Assembly: GCA_017626495.1 (NCBI GenBank)
Contig: JAGAIP010000005.1
Location: 186,001-250,000, forward strand
Direction of reading: 5' to 3'
Source of the DNA: Clostridia bacterium
GTDB taxonomy: Bacteria; Bacillota; Clostridia; Christensenellales; Borkfalkiaceae
DNA length: 64,000 nt
Both the position numbers and the translations under genes were made by a program. Below, in pieces: positions 36,718 through 44,493 of the stretch. The notes below the pieces were generated by a model, which saw only the letters and a list, made by a program, of their open reading frames with translations, ran no database searches and was not told where the DNA came from. Position 1 is the stretch's first letter, and each line of letters begins with the position of its first letter.

Positions 36718-37263
36718 ATGCCCCAAAAGAAATACGATCTCCGAAACCAATTTGAAAAATCTGCACATCGATATATCAATGAGGAAGAACGCCTAACACG
36801 GCTTCAAACTGTTATCGATGCTCATCACAAGCAAGCGGAAATGCCGAAGAAATATAAACTTCCAACCTTCGATTGCCCCGCTTGTCACGCGAAGAATATT
36901 ATGTTCGCAGGAGATGCGGTTGCGAAGAACGAAACGATTTTAACGCTGCTTGAAGTAAACGGAGTTGCAGACTACGTTATTGTTTGCCCTAAGTGTAAGC
37001 AATACATCGGTGTCCGTCGTCACGTAGGAACAAAGGTTATCCGCCGTTGCTTCCGTACAATCGGCGGTACTCCGTTTGAATATATGTACGTATTTAATCA
37101 CCGGATAACAAGAACATATCAAGACGGTGAAATACCTATGGGTACTCGCATCTTCTATGGTGAGATCAATAACGATATTGGCGAAGCACAGGAAGAACAT
37201 CCGGCTGTGCAAAGTATTTGGCTGCCAAGTCATCAATATTCGAAATCAAGCAACACCCCATAA
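36718..37263 (+). CDS. Zinc-ribbon protein of unknown function, linked to the LexA-like gene
   Basis: 181 residues, unassigned. A single four-cysteine zinc site can be formed from CPACHAKN (~58) and CPKCKQYIG (~87), spaced 30 residues apart. The rest (IRRCFRTIGGTPFEYMYVF, DGEIPMGTRIFYGEINND) looks like a compact beta-rich fold. It starts three bases after the LexA-like stop codon with the AGGAGG site overlapping that gene, so the two proteins are made together. A role in the element's regulation is inferred from this coupling only. Confidence 0.7.
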   Translation: MPQKKYDLRNQFEKSAHRYINEEERLTRLQTVIDAHHKQAEMPKKYKLPTFDCPACHAKNIMFAGDAVAKNETILTLLEVNGVADYVIVCPKCKQYIGVRRHVGTKVIRRCFRTIGGTPFEYMYVFNHRITRTYQDGEIPMGTRIFYGEINNDIGEAQEEHPAVQSIWLPSHQYSKSSNTP

Positions 37264-37430
37264 TACATATCGTTTTTCTAAATCTATAATTAAATAACAC
37301 ATATTTTTAGTGATCCATCCTCCCATCAGTGAATATGGGGGATTGTGAAACTCGCGAAGATTTGTCGCTCAGATAAATCCCCCACACAATTTGCAAAGCA
37401 AATTGCCCGAGGTTCAGCAATCAATCTAAG

Positions 37431-37526
37431 GGTAGGTATCAGTTACATATCATCACACGCATAATCGGATTCAATTCCTATTATGTTTTGTTGTGGCGGT
37501 TTGTAAATGATACCTGCCCTTTTTTG
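37431..37526 (+). ncRNA. Candidate leader RNA / long-hairpin attenuator before the ParB-like gene
   Basis: GGGTAGGTATCA (37431-37442) pairs with TGATACCTGCCC (37508-37519; one G-U pair), directly followed by a T7 run. Between them CATAAT pairs with ATTATG. The structure ends 44 bases before the ParB-like start. The rest of 37264-37569 holds another smaller stem (CAATTTG / CAAATTG, 37387-37405) and no gene. Confidence 0.5.
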
Positions 37527-37569
37527 CATTTACAATGTCGAAAATTATCGAAACAAAGGAGAAAAGAAA

Positions 37570-38475
37570 ATGCTTGAAGAATTGAAAATCGATCCCGAAT
37601 TTGAAAAGGTTATCCCACCTATCTCACTCGCAGAGTTCGTCTTGCTTGAAGACAACATTCTTGCCGACGGACAGATCACGACACCTATTGCCGTGTGGAA
37701 CGGAGTGATCGTTGACGGACACAACAGATACAAGATCTTGCAGAAGCATCCGCATATCCCGTATTCGATCAAGGAAATGAATTTTGAAAACCGCTATGAA
37801 GCTATCGCTTGGATGTGTAACCAACAGCTTGGAAGACGTAATCTGCGTCCCGAGCATTTTAAGTATTTGATCGGCAGACGTTACTCGGCGGAGAAGCAAA
37901 TGAAGCGACTCCGAGACGAAAAAGGACAGTATCTCCCGGGTGGACACGATGACCACTTGGATGACGGACTCAAAACAAGTGAGCGCATCGCGCAAGAGAT
38001 CGGCAAGAGCGAACGCTACGTCAGACGCGCCGAAGACTTCGCGGACGGTTTGGATATTGCCGACGAGATTATTCCCGGCACAAAGGAAAAAGTGCTGAAC
38101 GGCGAAGTAAAAGTTCCGCATTGGGATGTGGAAAGTTTGAGACGATCCGCGTTAGATGATCGTCCCGAAAAAGTAGAATCAATGTTCAATAAAGATGCAC
38201 AGCCATACGATGAAAGAAAGACAACGGAAATGATTATAGGCGGTCCACTCCACGGAGCGATTCTTCAACTTGTTGGCAGCCTCGGAAATTACTTTGCACG
38301 CTTTCCAATGATTATGAGTGAAGAAAATTTTCGCAAGGATGTGCGCGCGGAGTTTGAACAATTGAAAAAGTATATTGCAGAATTTGAAGATTTTTTAGAC
38401 GAGGGCGAAAGAAAAAGTCAAGCGAATATCCCCGACAGTAATGAGGTTTTACTTCAAATCAATACGGACTTGTAG
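37570..38475 (+). CDS. ParB/Srx-like nuclease-domain protein
   Basis: 301 residues from the ATG at 37570 (AAAGGAG upstream). The ParB N-terminal-like fold is recognised from IDPEFEKVIPPISLAEFVLL, ILADGQITTPIAVWNG and the signature VDGHNRYKILQ (~55), followed by a helical region with ERIAQEIGKSERYVRRAEDF, an HTH-like DNA-binding segment. The last ~100 residues are charged and helical. Such proteins on mobile elements may aid partitioning or regulation; no partner ParA is present. The last codons (NTDL-stop) lie inside the first copy of a tandem 39-bp repeat. Confidence 0.78.
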   Translation: MLEELKIDPEFEKVIPPISLAEFVLLEDNILADGQITTPIAVWNGVIVDGHNRYKILQKHPHIPYSIKEMNFENRYEAIAWMCNQQLGRRNLRPEHFKYLIGRRYSAEKQMKRLRDEKGQYLPGGHDDHLDDGLKTSERIAQEIGKSERYVRRAEDFADGLDIADEIIPGTKEKVLNGEVKVPHWDVESLRRSALDDRPEKVESMFNKDAQPYDERKTTEMIIGGPLHGAILQLVGSLGNYFARFPMIMSEENFRKDVRAEFEQLKKYIAEFEDFLDEGERKSQANIPDSNEVLLQINTDL

Positions 38476-38532
38476 TCCGTCTGCTTTTCTTGACAAATCA
38501 ATACGGACTTGTAGTCCGTCTGCTTTTCTTGA
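38455..38532 (+). repeat. Tandem 39-bp repeat, two copies, each a terminator-like hairpin
   Basis: Two consecutive identical 39-base units. Each contains ACGGACT-TGT-AGTCCGT followed by CTGCTTTTCTT. The first unit overlaps the ParB-like stop codon (TTG TAG sits in the hairpin loop). Together they act as a double terminator upstream of the mobilization genes. Confidence 0.85.
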
Positions 38533-38540
38533 CAAGCACT

Positions 38541-38600
38541 GCATTTGTGGACACAAAATGCGAAGGTGGGGAGAACCCCAGACCCCCGTACAGAAAATTT
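38541..38600. other. Candidate origin of transfer (oriT)
   Basis: Sits 40 bases upstream of mobC. It has an imperfect inverted repeat GCATTTGTG / ACAAAATGC (38541-38561), a GGGGAGAACCCC hairpin and CAGACCCCCGTACAG. This layout resembles MOBP-type oriT regions. The nick site is not determinable by eye. Confidence 0.5.
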
Positions 38601-38636
38601 TATAATGAAAACTTATAGCAAAGGAGTAAAAACAAA

Positions 38637-39008
38637 ATGAAACAGACAGAGGAAAAAGTAAAAGGCGGGCGCAAGCGCACCCACCTCGTCAAGGTATATC
38701 TGAGTGATGATGAGTATGAAAAGCTATGCAGGGATGCGGCAACGTTCAAACGTGACAAGAGTAAATATCTACGCTCGCTCATCAAATGGATCGAGCCCGT
38801 CGCGCCGCCGTCGGTGGAAGTCAAGGAGTTTACCCGCGAGCTTCGTCGCTTGGGTGTGAGTATGAATCAGATCGCGGCACGGGCAAACACGCTTGGCTTT
38901 GTGGATGATCTCGAATACCGCCGCTATGCCGACGAGGTGATGAAGGTGCTTGGTGCGATCCAACAAGAGTACGCGAAGAAAGGAGTGAAGCTGATTGGCA
39001 ACCACTAA
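38637..39008 (+). CDS. mobC: MobC-family relaxosome accessory protein
   Basis: 123 residues. An N-terminal basic ribbon-helix-helix-like segment (THLVKVYLSDDEYEKLC) binds DNA. The MobC signature follows with ELRRLGVSMNQIAARANTLG at about residues 67-86. MobC helps the relaxase open the oriT. Its end overlaps the relaxase start by 14 bases, so the pair is translated together. Confidence 0.88.
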   Translation: MKQTEEKVKGGRKRTHLVKVYLSDDEYEKLCRDAATFKRDKSKYLRSLIKWIEPVAPPSVEVKEFTRELRRLGVSMNQIAARANTLGFVDDLEYRRYADEVMKVLGAIQQEYAKKGVKLIGNH

Positions 39009-40344
39009 AATTTGGGACGTAAGCGCACACGTCAGTAAACTGCTTACTTACGTTGCTAATAAAAACAAAACCACAATGGAGATGGAGCGCGGAACCGACA
39101 ACGAAGAGATGCGGCTCGCCACCGAAATGCTTGGACTGCCGTCCGATCATTTTGCCACAGAGGAAAAGAAGTTCGTCACGGGCATTAACTGCACACCCGA
39201 AAACGCCAATGAGGTTATGCTGACGCTCTTGGAAGGAACATCACCTTCCGAGATACAAGCCTACCACGGTTACCAATCCTTCAAGCCCGGCGAGGTGGAT
39301 GCGGACACCGCTCACGCTATCGGCATTCAGCTTGCCAATGAGCTATGGGGCGAGGACTTTCCAATCATCGTTGCCACCCATATCGATAGAGGGCACGTGC
39401 ATAATCATTTTTGCCTATCGGCGACGGGATTTTCGGGCAGGCGGTATCACGATTGTAACGCTACTTACAAGCTGATGCGCGACACCTCGGACAGACTTTG
39501 CAGGGAGTACGGATTGTCGGTGATCGAAAATCCAAGCAAGGATAAGCACAAGCACATCGCAGAAGTTCACGCCGAAAAGAAAGGCATACCCACGATGCGC
39601 GATCAGATACGCGCCGATATCGATGCGGTGGCAAAGAGAGAGCTTCTTGCCAAAAATTTTTATAGTCGTATGAAATCCCTCGGCTATACCTTTGAACGCC
39701 GAGGACAATATCTCCGCATCAAGCCATACGGATACGATAAGTTCTTCCGCTTGGACAAGCTTGGTGCGGAATATACCGAGGAGGATATTGAGGCGAGGAT
39801 AAGAAACAATGCGCGTGCTCGTCAATGGACACCGATCACGTATTATGAGCCGACCTTACGTGAAAAGCCGAGAGGACTTTATGCGCTCTATCTCCATTAC
39901 TGTTATCTGCTCGGAGCGATACCCAAGGTGATCCCCAAGAATCCCGAAGCCTATGCCGCCATTAAGGAGGATGTGCGCCGCGCCCGTATGTACTCGGAGC
40001 AGGCAAAGTTCCTCGGCAAGTACGGACTTGACACCAAGGACGATCTCATTCAGCACGCGTTGGGAGTCCGTGAGCAAATGAATGCACTGTGCAAGGAACG
40101 GCAGAAACTCCGCAACAAGATGCGGTGGATGAAGGCTTCCGCCGAGATGCAGCCGATACGTGAACAGATCTTTGCCATCTCAGACAAGCTCAAGCCGCTT
40201 CGCAAGGAATATGCAATGTGCAAAGATATTTATGACCGTAGCGATGATATTGAAAAGACGGTCGAGCGCGTTGAATTCCCGCAGCTCGTCGAGCAGGAAA
40301 GGCAGAAAGCCGCGCTCAAAAAGAACGGACGCGAGGAAAGATAG
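38995..40344 (+). CDS. MobA/VirD2-family relaxase
   Basis: 449 residues from a TTG start with AAAGGAG nine bases upstream. Nicks the oriT and covalently carries the strand during mobilization. The histidine triad is visible in HIDRGHVHNHFCLS (~140-153). A tyrosine candidate for the covalent bond is in HVSKLLTYVANK near the N-terminus. The C-terminal half is helical and charged with coiled-coil segments (~320-440). The element has relaxase and MobC but no coupling protein, so it is mobilizable rather than self-transmissible. Confidence 0.88.
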   Translation: MATTKIWDVSAHVSKLLTYVANKNKTTMEMERGTDNEEMRLATEMLGLPSDHFATEEKKFVTGINCTPENANEVMLTLLEGTSPSEIQAYHGYQSFKPGEVDADTAHAIGIQLANELWGEDFPIIVATHIDRGHVHNHFCLSATGFSGRRYHDCNATYKLMRDTSDRLCREYGLSVIENPSKDKHKHIAEVHAEKKGIPTMRDQIRADIDAVAKRELLAKNFYSRMKSLGYTFERRGQYLRIKPYGYDKFFRLDKLGAEYTEEDIEARIRNNARARQWTPITYYEPTLREKPRGLYALYLHYCYLLGAIPKVIPKNPEAYAAIKEDVRRARMYSEQAKFLGKYGLDTKDDLIQHALGVREQMNALCKERQKLRNKMRWMKASAEMQPIREQIFAISDKLKPLRKEYAMCKDIYDRSDDIEKTVERVEFPQLVEQERQKAALKKNGREER

Positions 40345-40350
40345 AAACAT

Positions 40351-40510
40351 CGGTCTTGACCGTACAAATTTGTAGCCGCCCACAAAAGCAGATTTACGGT
40401 CTTGACCGAAGAAAAAAGGCATTTTTCTATTTCTGACACCTCAAAATGTATCCCACATCGAAAATGCACGATATATTTGAAAATTCGCATTTTTCCACGT
40501 TCTTGACCGA
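40351..40510. repeat. Three copies of a CGGTCTTGACCG-type short inverted repeat
   Basis: CGGTCTTGACCG at 40351-40362 and 40397-40408, and the one-mismatch CGTTCTTGACCG at 40499-40510, all in the 220-base gap between relaxase and the next gene. CGGTC/GACCG is self-complementary, so each could be a protein-binding half-turn palindrome. Confidence 0.6.
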
Positions 40511-40567
40511 GCCTTTTTGAGCGAAAAACGCCTTACTTCAAAAAACAACTCAAATTAGGAGGACTTT

Positions 40568-40861
40568 ATGATTACAAATAAGAAAAAGAATGAAAAAACA
40601 ACGGAGATCTATTTTGATGAAACATCTGCGCCCGTAATCATACGGACGCACAACACCGCTTTGAAGAAACGTTTGCTTGCATTTGCCGAGAAGTTTCCCG
40701 ACCTCTGCCGGTTAACCGACGATGACGAGCTTGGATACCTTTCCTTTGAGATTGATAAGGACAGATTCTCCATCCGCCTCACCGCGCCATACACGGAAGA
40801 ACGCAGAGCTTTGGCAAGAGCTAAGATGAACGAGATCAATAATAAGGAGGAAATAGTATGA
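40568..40861 (+). CDS. Conserved small mobile-element protein, unknown
   Basis: 97 residues with an AGGAGG site. The sequence contains APVIIRTHNTALKKRLLAFA, ELGYLSFEIDKDRFSIRLT and an ERRALARAKMNE helix. I recognise the general pattern as recurrent beside mobilization genes in Clostridial elements, but no function is known. The GTATGA junction overlaps its stop with the start of the next gene. Confidence 0.65.
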   Translation: MITNKKKNEKTTEIYFDETSAPVIIRTHNTALKKRLLAFAEKFPDLCRLTDDDELGYLSFEIDKDRFSIRLTAPYTEERRALARAKMNEINNKEEIV

Positions 40862-41127
40862 AGTCTGAAAAAGATAAATATATCGAAGAACGATATGCCG
40901 AGTACGAAAAGAAATGGGCTGAAAATCCGCCCCCACCTCCTACTCCCATAGTCGATACCGAGCGTGATAAAATTCCCGTGCATTACAACGTTCCCGCCTC
41001 AGCCTTTGACTTTGAAGAAAAGGAAGGTCATACCACCTATGAGGTTGTCGGGCATTTCAATCCCAACGCGCGAGAAAACCTTCTTCAGAAAATTTGGCGA
41101 ATGATGAAAGAAGAAAGTTTACAATAA
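40858..41127 (+). CDS. Small proline-containing protein, unknown
   Basis: 89 residues, starting inside the last codons of the previous gene (overlap of four bases). A charged helix (YIEERYAEYEKKWAE) is followed by a polyproline stretch PPPPPTP and a short tail VGHFNPNARENLLQKIW. No family is recognised. It is co-transcribed with the preceding small gene. The next gene has its own promoter. Confidence 0.6.
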   Translation: MKSEKDKYIEERYAEYEKKWAENPPPPPTPIVDTERDKIPVHYNVPASAFDFEEKEGHTTYEVVGHFNPNARENLLQKIWRMMKEESLQ

Positions 41128-41153
41128 AACTTTCACTTTAGCGTTGTAAAGTG

Positions 41154-41182
41154 TTGAAATATTTTTCGATTTATGTTATAAT
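41154..41182 (+). promoter_or_regulatory. Promoter of the serine recombinase
   Basis: TTGAAA (41154-41159), 17 bases, TATAAT (41177-41182). Confidence 0.8.
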
Positions 41183-41207
41183 AAAGACAAGCGATAATAC
41201 TGTATCG
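41183..41207. promoter_or_regulatory. Operator-like palindrome at the recombinase promoter
   Basis: AAAGACAAG then CGATA, six bases, TATCG, immediately after the -10. It matches the site at 26402-26424 near the other end of the element. Its position at the transcription start would suit a repressor. Confidence 0.55.
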
Positions 41208-41227
41208 GTTGTCGGAAAGGAGAAATT

Positions 41228-42895
41228 TTGAACAGACAACTGAAAGAAAACAGAATAACGGCTCTCTACTGCCGTCTATCCCAAGACGATGGGCGCGAGG
41301 GAGAGAGCAATAGTATCGTCAACCAAAAAGCATTGATCAATGAATACGCAAGGAAGAGCCACTTCAAGAATCTACGATTCTTTGTAGATGACGGATATTC
41401 GGGAACGACCTTTGACCGCCCTGCATTTCGTGAAATGGAAAAAATGATCGAAAACGGTGAGATAGGAACGGTCATCGTCAAGGATATGTCTCGTCTTGGC
41501 AGAAACTATCTGCAAGTGGGAATGTATACAGACATCGTGTTTCCCGAAAACGACGTAAGATTTATTGCTATAAACGATAACGTCGATTCCGCAGTACAGA
41601 CAGAGTTCGATATGACGCCGATCCGCAACTTCTGCAATGAGCTTTATGCGAGGGATACGGCGAAGAAGATCAAATCCACCTTCAAGATGAAGGGTGAAAG
41701 CGGAAAGCATTTGACAACCAATCTTCCATTTGGCTATATCAAAGACAAAGATGATAAAGACAAATGGCTGATTGATGAACCTGCCGCCATCGTTGTTCGT
41801 AAGATATTCGATCTTTGTGCTAACGGCTTCGGCCCTCTTCAAATTGCAAAGCGCTTGAGAGCTGAGGAAATATTGATCCCCACGGCATATTATGCACAGC
41901 GTGATGGAAAGCTTTATGAGCGTGACCCGTTCAATTGGGATCAGAAAACCGTCGCGGGCATCTTAGAACGGGTAGAATATCTTGGTCACACGGTCAATTT
42001 CAAAACCACATCCAAGAACTACAAGAGCAAAAAGCGTATTCAAAATCCGCCCGAAAAGCAATTGATCTTCAAGAATACCCATCCCGCGATTATAAGTGAG
42101 GAACTGTTCGAGACAGTTCAAAAGATTCGTGAAGGCAAACGCCGTCCTACCGCTACGGGTAAAATGAGCTTGCTCTCCGGCAAGGTAATCTGCGCCGATT
42201 GCAAATCCAAGCTTCACTATTGCACTACCAACGGATTTGAGGCAAGACAGGACTTCTTTACTTGCGCAAATTATCGAAGCAATATGGGAAGTTGCTCAGC
42301 GCATTATATCCGTAACGTAACGCTTTGCAATATGGTGTTTAAGCATATTAAGAAAATGCTCGTCTATGTGCAACAATTTGAAGAAACCTTTGTGCGCGAC
42401 CAAATGGAGCGACTTGATAATGCGATGGCTATGTCAATCTCCAAGGCAAAGGTCGATGTAGTAACCTTGCGCCGCAGAGATGAAGATCTGAACACCTTAT
42501 TCAAGAGGCTGTACGAGGATATGGTATCGGGACGAATTACGGCAGAGCGCTTTGATATGCTCGCAGCTGAATATGAACAGGAGCAAAAAGAACTCAAAGT
42601 AAAGATTGCAGAGCTTGAAGATTTGATCGAAAACGGCGAAACACAGACAAAGGATCTAAAGCAGCTTCTTGCCAACGTTCGCAAGTATACCGATCCACAA
42701 GAATTGACCGCGCAAATGATTAATGATTTGGTTGACAAAATAGTGGTCTATGCCCCCGATAAAAGCAGTGGACATAGAAAACAAAAGATTGAAATTTACT
42801 ACAATGCTGTCGGCATCATTGATTTGCCTACCATCAAAGAAGATGATTGCATCGCGCTACATGGCAGATGCAAAGGAAAAAAGATAGCTGTATGA
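41228..42895 (+). CDS. Large serine recombinase (TnpX-like) of the mobile element
   Basis: 555 residues from a TTG start (AAAGGAG upstream). The resolvase domain opens with ITALYCRLSQDDGREGESNS, holding the nucleophile serine at about residue 18, then FVDDGYSGTTFDRPAF and KDMSRLGRNYLQVG. The recombinase domain follows (~180-290), then a zinc ribbon with CADCKSKLHYC and FFTCANYRSNMGSCS (~318-360), and a coiled coil (~375-480). It should catalyse excision and insertion of the element. It is transcribed toward the right end and stops 52 bases before the right inverted repeat. Confidence 0.93.
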   Translation: MNRQLKENRITALYCRLSQDDGREGESNSIVNQKALINEYARKSHFKNLRFFVDDGYSGTTFDRPAFREMEKMIENGEIGTVIVKDMSRLGRNYLQVGMYTDIVFPENDVRFIAINDNVDSAVQTEFDMTPIRNFCNELYARDTAKKIKSTFKMKGESGKHLTTNLPFGYIKDKDDKDKWLIDEPAAIVVRKIFDLCANGFGPLQIAKRLRAEEILIPTAYYAQRDGKLYERDPFNWDQKTVAGILERVEYLGHTVNFKTTSKNYKSKKRIQNPPEKQLIFKNTHPAIISEELFETVQKIREGKRRPTATGKMSLLSGKVICADCKSKLHYCTTNGFEARQDFFTCANYRSNMGSCSAHYIRNVTLCNMVFKHIKKMLVYVQQFEETFVRDQMERLDNAMAMSISKAKVDVVTLRRRDEDLNTLFKRLYEDMVSGRITAERFDMLAAEYEQEQKELKVKIAELEDLIENGETQTKDLKQLLANVRKYTDPQELTAQMINDLVDKIVVYAPDKSSGHRKQKIEIYYNAVGIIDLPTIKEDDCIALHGRCKGKKIAV

Positions 42896-42904
42896 ATAGC
42901 AAAA

Positions 42905-42933
42905 GGCAGTGTGACCTTTTTGGTCACACCGCC
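42905..42933 (+). terminator. Terminator of the recombinase gene
   Basis: GGCAGTGTGACC / GGTCACACCGCC, with one mismatch, and a T5 loop. It begins nine bases after the stop codon. Confidence 0.75.
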
Positions 42934-42946
42934 TCTTACATAAATA

Positions 42947-42981
42947 CTTCGTTATGGGGCTTGCGCTAAAAGGCAACCCCT
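42947..42981. repeat. Right terminal inverted repeat of the mobile element
   Basis: CTTCGTTATGGGG ... GCAACCCCT, the reverse complement of both arms of the left end. The following T7 run lets the arm fold as a terminator-like hairpin. Confidence 0.9.
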
Positions 42982-43002
42982 TTTTTTAATACATACTGAT
43001 TT

Positions 43003-44028
43003 CTATTTCTGTCGATTTAATTTTCTGTCCAACAGAATTATCATGACTACAAATGCAACAAGCAGTGCCGCCGCTACTATACAATATATTTCATGATAAG
43101 AATGGTACCAATTTGAGTGGAACAAAAAACGATTGCGAGAATTATCGAATAGTGTCGCCAAAAGAATCACCATAAGGCATGCTCCCGTTTTTTTCGCGAA
43201 ACCCCACGCCTCACCGCTTTTCCATCTTTCACATAATATCAAATTGTTCTCTTGCAAGTCTTTCCTGTTTGCCCATGTTCGATAGTTGAAATAAAAATCT
43301 AATGCGAAATAATAAACAAAAACGACGAACAGTCCCATGATGAGAACCACAGGCAAATCGACAGAGTTATGTTGCCATTCAAACTCAGTCGGCAAATAAT
43401 ATTCGTATTCTCCCCATAATATGAGAGCAACAAGAGCAATCGCCATGGCTCCATAGACAGAAAGATTTCTAATCCACCGCGCTTTTCTTGTTTTTTTCAA
43501 TTGTTCCGTTTCCATTTGAGAAGGAACAAAGGGAGACGCAAACTCACTTTCCCCTTTTTTCAGACTTTTTCCGTCCAACTTCAACATGACAAAATGATAT
43601 ATTAACAAAATGAGGAGCGATCCAACCGTTTTCACCTCGATCATGGAAGGATCTATAATACTATCCCATTTATAACTTTCGAGATGGGTTACGATATACC
43701 AATTTCTTGCGAAAAACAGGGTAATCAATATGAGAATCAGATAACCTATAAATTTTGAGACTTCCCAAGTTTTTTTCTGCCGTTCCGTTCGTTGAATTAC
43801 AGCCATATTTTCCTTGACTTTACCCTCGTCGGTGATTTCACCCTCCAAGAGATCGTTCGGCGAGATACCGAAGTATTGACATAATGGAAGAATGACGCTT
43901 GCCGAAGGATCGCTCTCTCCTGTCTCCCAACGCTTGACGGTTTGCCTCGATACGCCTATGGCGTCCGCCAGTTCCTGTTGCGTTATTTTTTTCTCCGAAC
44001 GCAACCTCAAAATTTTATCCCGTAACAT
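43003..44028 (-). CDS. XRE-family regulator with membrane domain
   Basis: 341 residues from the ATG at 44028, preceded by AAGGAGG; the longer frame has no ribosome binding site. An N-terminal XRE helix-turn-helix (KITQQELADAIGVSRQTVKR, ~14-33) is followed by a linker and six to seven hydrophobic helices (~98-120, 133-152, 188-208, 222-245, 285-305, 312-333). The protein combines a DNA-binding domain with a membrane part, a type common in Firmicutes and often involved in envelope-stress or antimicrobial-peptide responses. The real ligand is unknown. It lies just outside the mobile element, so before insertion it was the neighbour of rqcH. Confidence 0.85.
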   Translation of the reverse strand: MLRDKILRLRSEKKITQQELADAIGVSRQTVKRWETGESDPSASVILPLCQYFGISPNDLLEGEITDEGKVKENMAVIQRTERQKKTWEVSKFIGYLILILITLFFARNWYIVTHLESYKWDSIIDPSMIEVKTVGSLLILLIYHFVMLKLDGKSLKKGESEFASPFVPSQMETEQLKKTRKARWIRNLSVYGAMAIALVALILWGEYEYYLPTEFEWQHNSVDLPVVLIMGLFVVFVYYFALDFYFNYRTWANRKDLQENNLILCERWKSGEAWGFAKKTGACLMVILLATLFDNSRNRFLFHSNWYHSYHEIYCIVAAALLVAFVVMIILLDRKLNRQK

Positions 44029-44073
44029 AATAAACCTCCTTTCAAATCTGTATATGTTACTTTTTACAATCCC

Positions 44074-44102
44074 ATTATATCCGCATTTTTCCAAAATGAC
44101 AA
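44074..44102 (-). promoter_or_regulatory. Promoter of the membrane XRE gene
   Basis: TTGTCA (44102-44097), 17 bases, TATAAT (44079-44074) on the minus strand. Confidence 0.75.
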
Positions 44103-44148
44103 TCCCTATTCCGACCAAACGGCGTTCAAAACCGACCAAACGGAAAAA

Positions 44149-44176
44149 ATCCGTCCGATCAGTCGATCGGACGGAT
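44149..44176 (-). terminator. Terminator at the end of the yifB-trxA operon
   Basis: ATCCGTCCGATC / GATCGGACGGAT, a 12-bp perfect stem with a four-base loop and a T6 run on the minus strand, five bases after the trxA stop codon. Confidence 0.9.
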
Positions 44177-44181
44177 ATAAT

Positions 44182-44493
44182 TCAAAGATTTTTTTCGATG
44201 AAGGATTTCAAGACTGCTTTGGGAACAAACCCGAGAGAGTTGTCTTTGAGTTCGCCGTCCTTGAAGAGGAGCACGTTGGGAATGGAAGAGATGCCGTATT
44301 CACGGGCGAGATCCTCGTTCTCGTCTACGTCCGCTTTGAGGAACGTAACGTTTTTATATTCTTCGGAAAGCGCCTCGAATACGGGGGCGAGCATTCTGCA
44401 AGGTCCGCACCAAGTCGCCCAGAAATCGACGACGACGACAGGATCCTTCTTGATGATTTCTCTGCAAGTTTCGCTATTGACGTGTTTTACCAT
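44182..44493 (-). CDS. trxA: Thioredoxin
   Basis: 103 residues, single thioredoxin fold. The redox active site is [13 protein letters not shown] (~28-40), the cis-proline is in [10 protein letters not shown], and the conserved [12 protein letters not shown] helix is present. It reduces disulfides in cytoplasmic proteins. Its ATG directly follows the hisS stop codon (TAAATG), and the ribosome binding site lies within the end of hisS, so the two are coupled. It is the last gene of the operon. Confidence 0.96.
   Translation of the reverse strand: MVKHVNSETCREIIKKDPVVVVDFWATWCGPCRMLAPVFEALSEEYKNVTFLKADVDENEDLAREYGISSIPNVLLFKDGELKDNSLGFVPKAVLKSFIEKNL

Larger units (their letters stand above)
26348..42981. 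mobile_element. Integrative mobilizable element, about 16.6 kb, serine-recombinase type
   Basis: Bounded by 35-bp imperfect inverted repeats and inserted directly after rqcH. The right-hand end encodes a large serine recombinase. MobC and a MobA/VirD2 relaxase provide mobilization, but there are no VirB4, VirD4 or other mating-pore genes, so transfer would need a helper element. TnpV, DUF6809, YolD and UmuC remnants, a ParB-like protein and a LexA-like repressor are typical of this Clostridial element class. The sensing and surface-protein cargo occupies 28.2-36 kb. The element ends are from sequence symmetry; excision has not been shown. Confidence 0.88.

Noticed and set aside
38455..38532. 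A CRISPR array from the regular 39-bp repeat
   Set aside because: Only two units with no spacers between them and a terminator hairpin in each; no cas genes.
26348..42981. A complete conjugative element or a prophage
   Set aside because: No mating-pore or coupling-protein genes and no phage structural, lysis or packaging genes.
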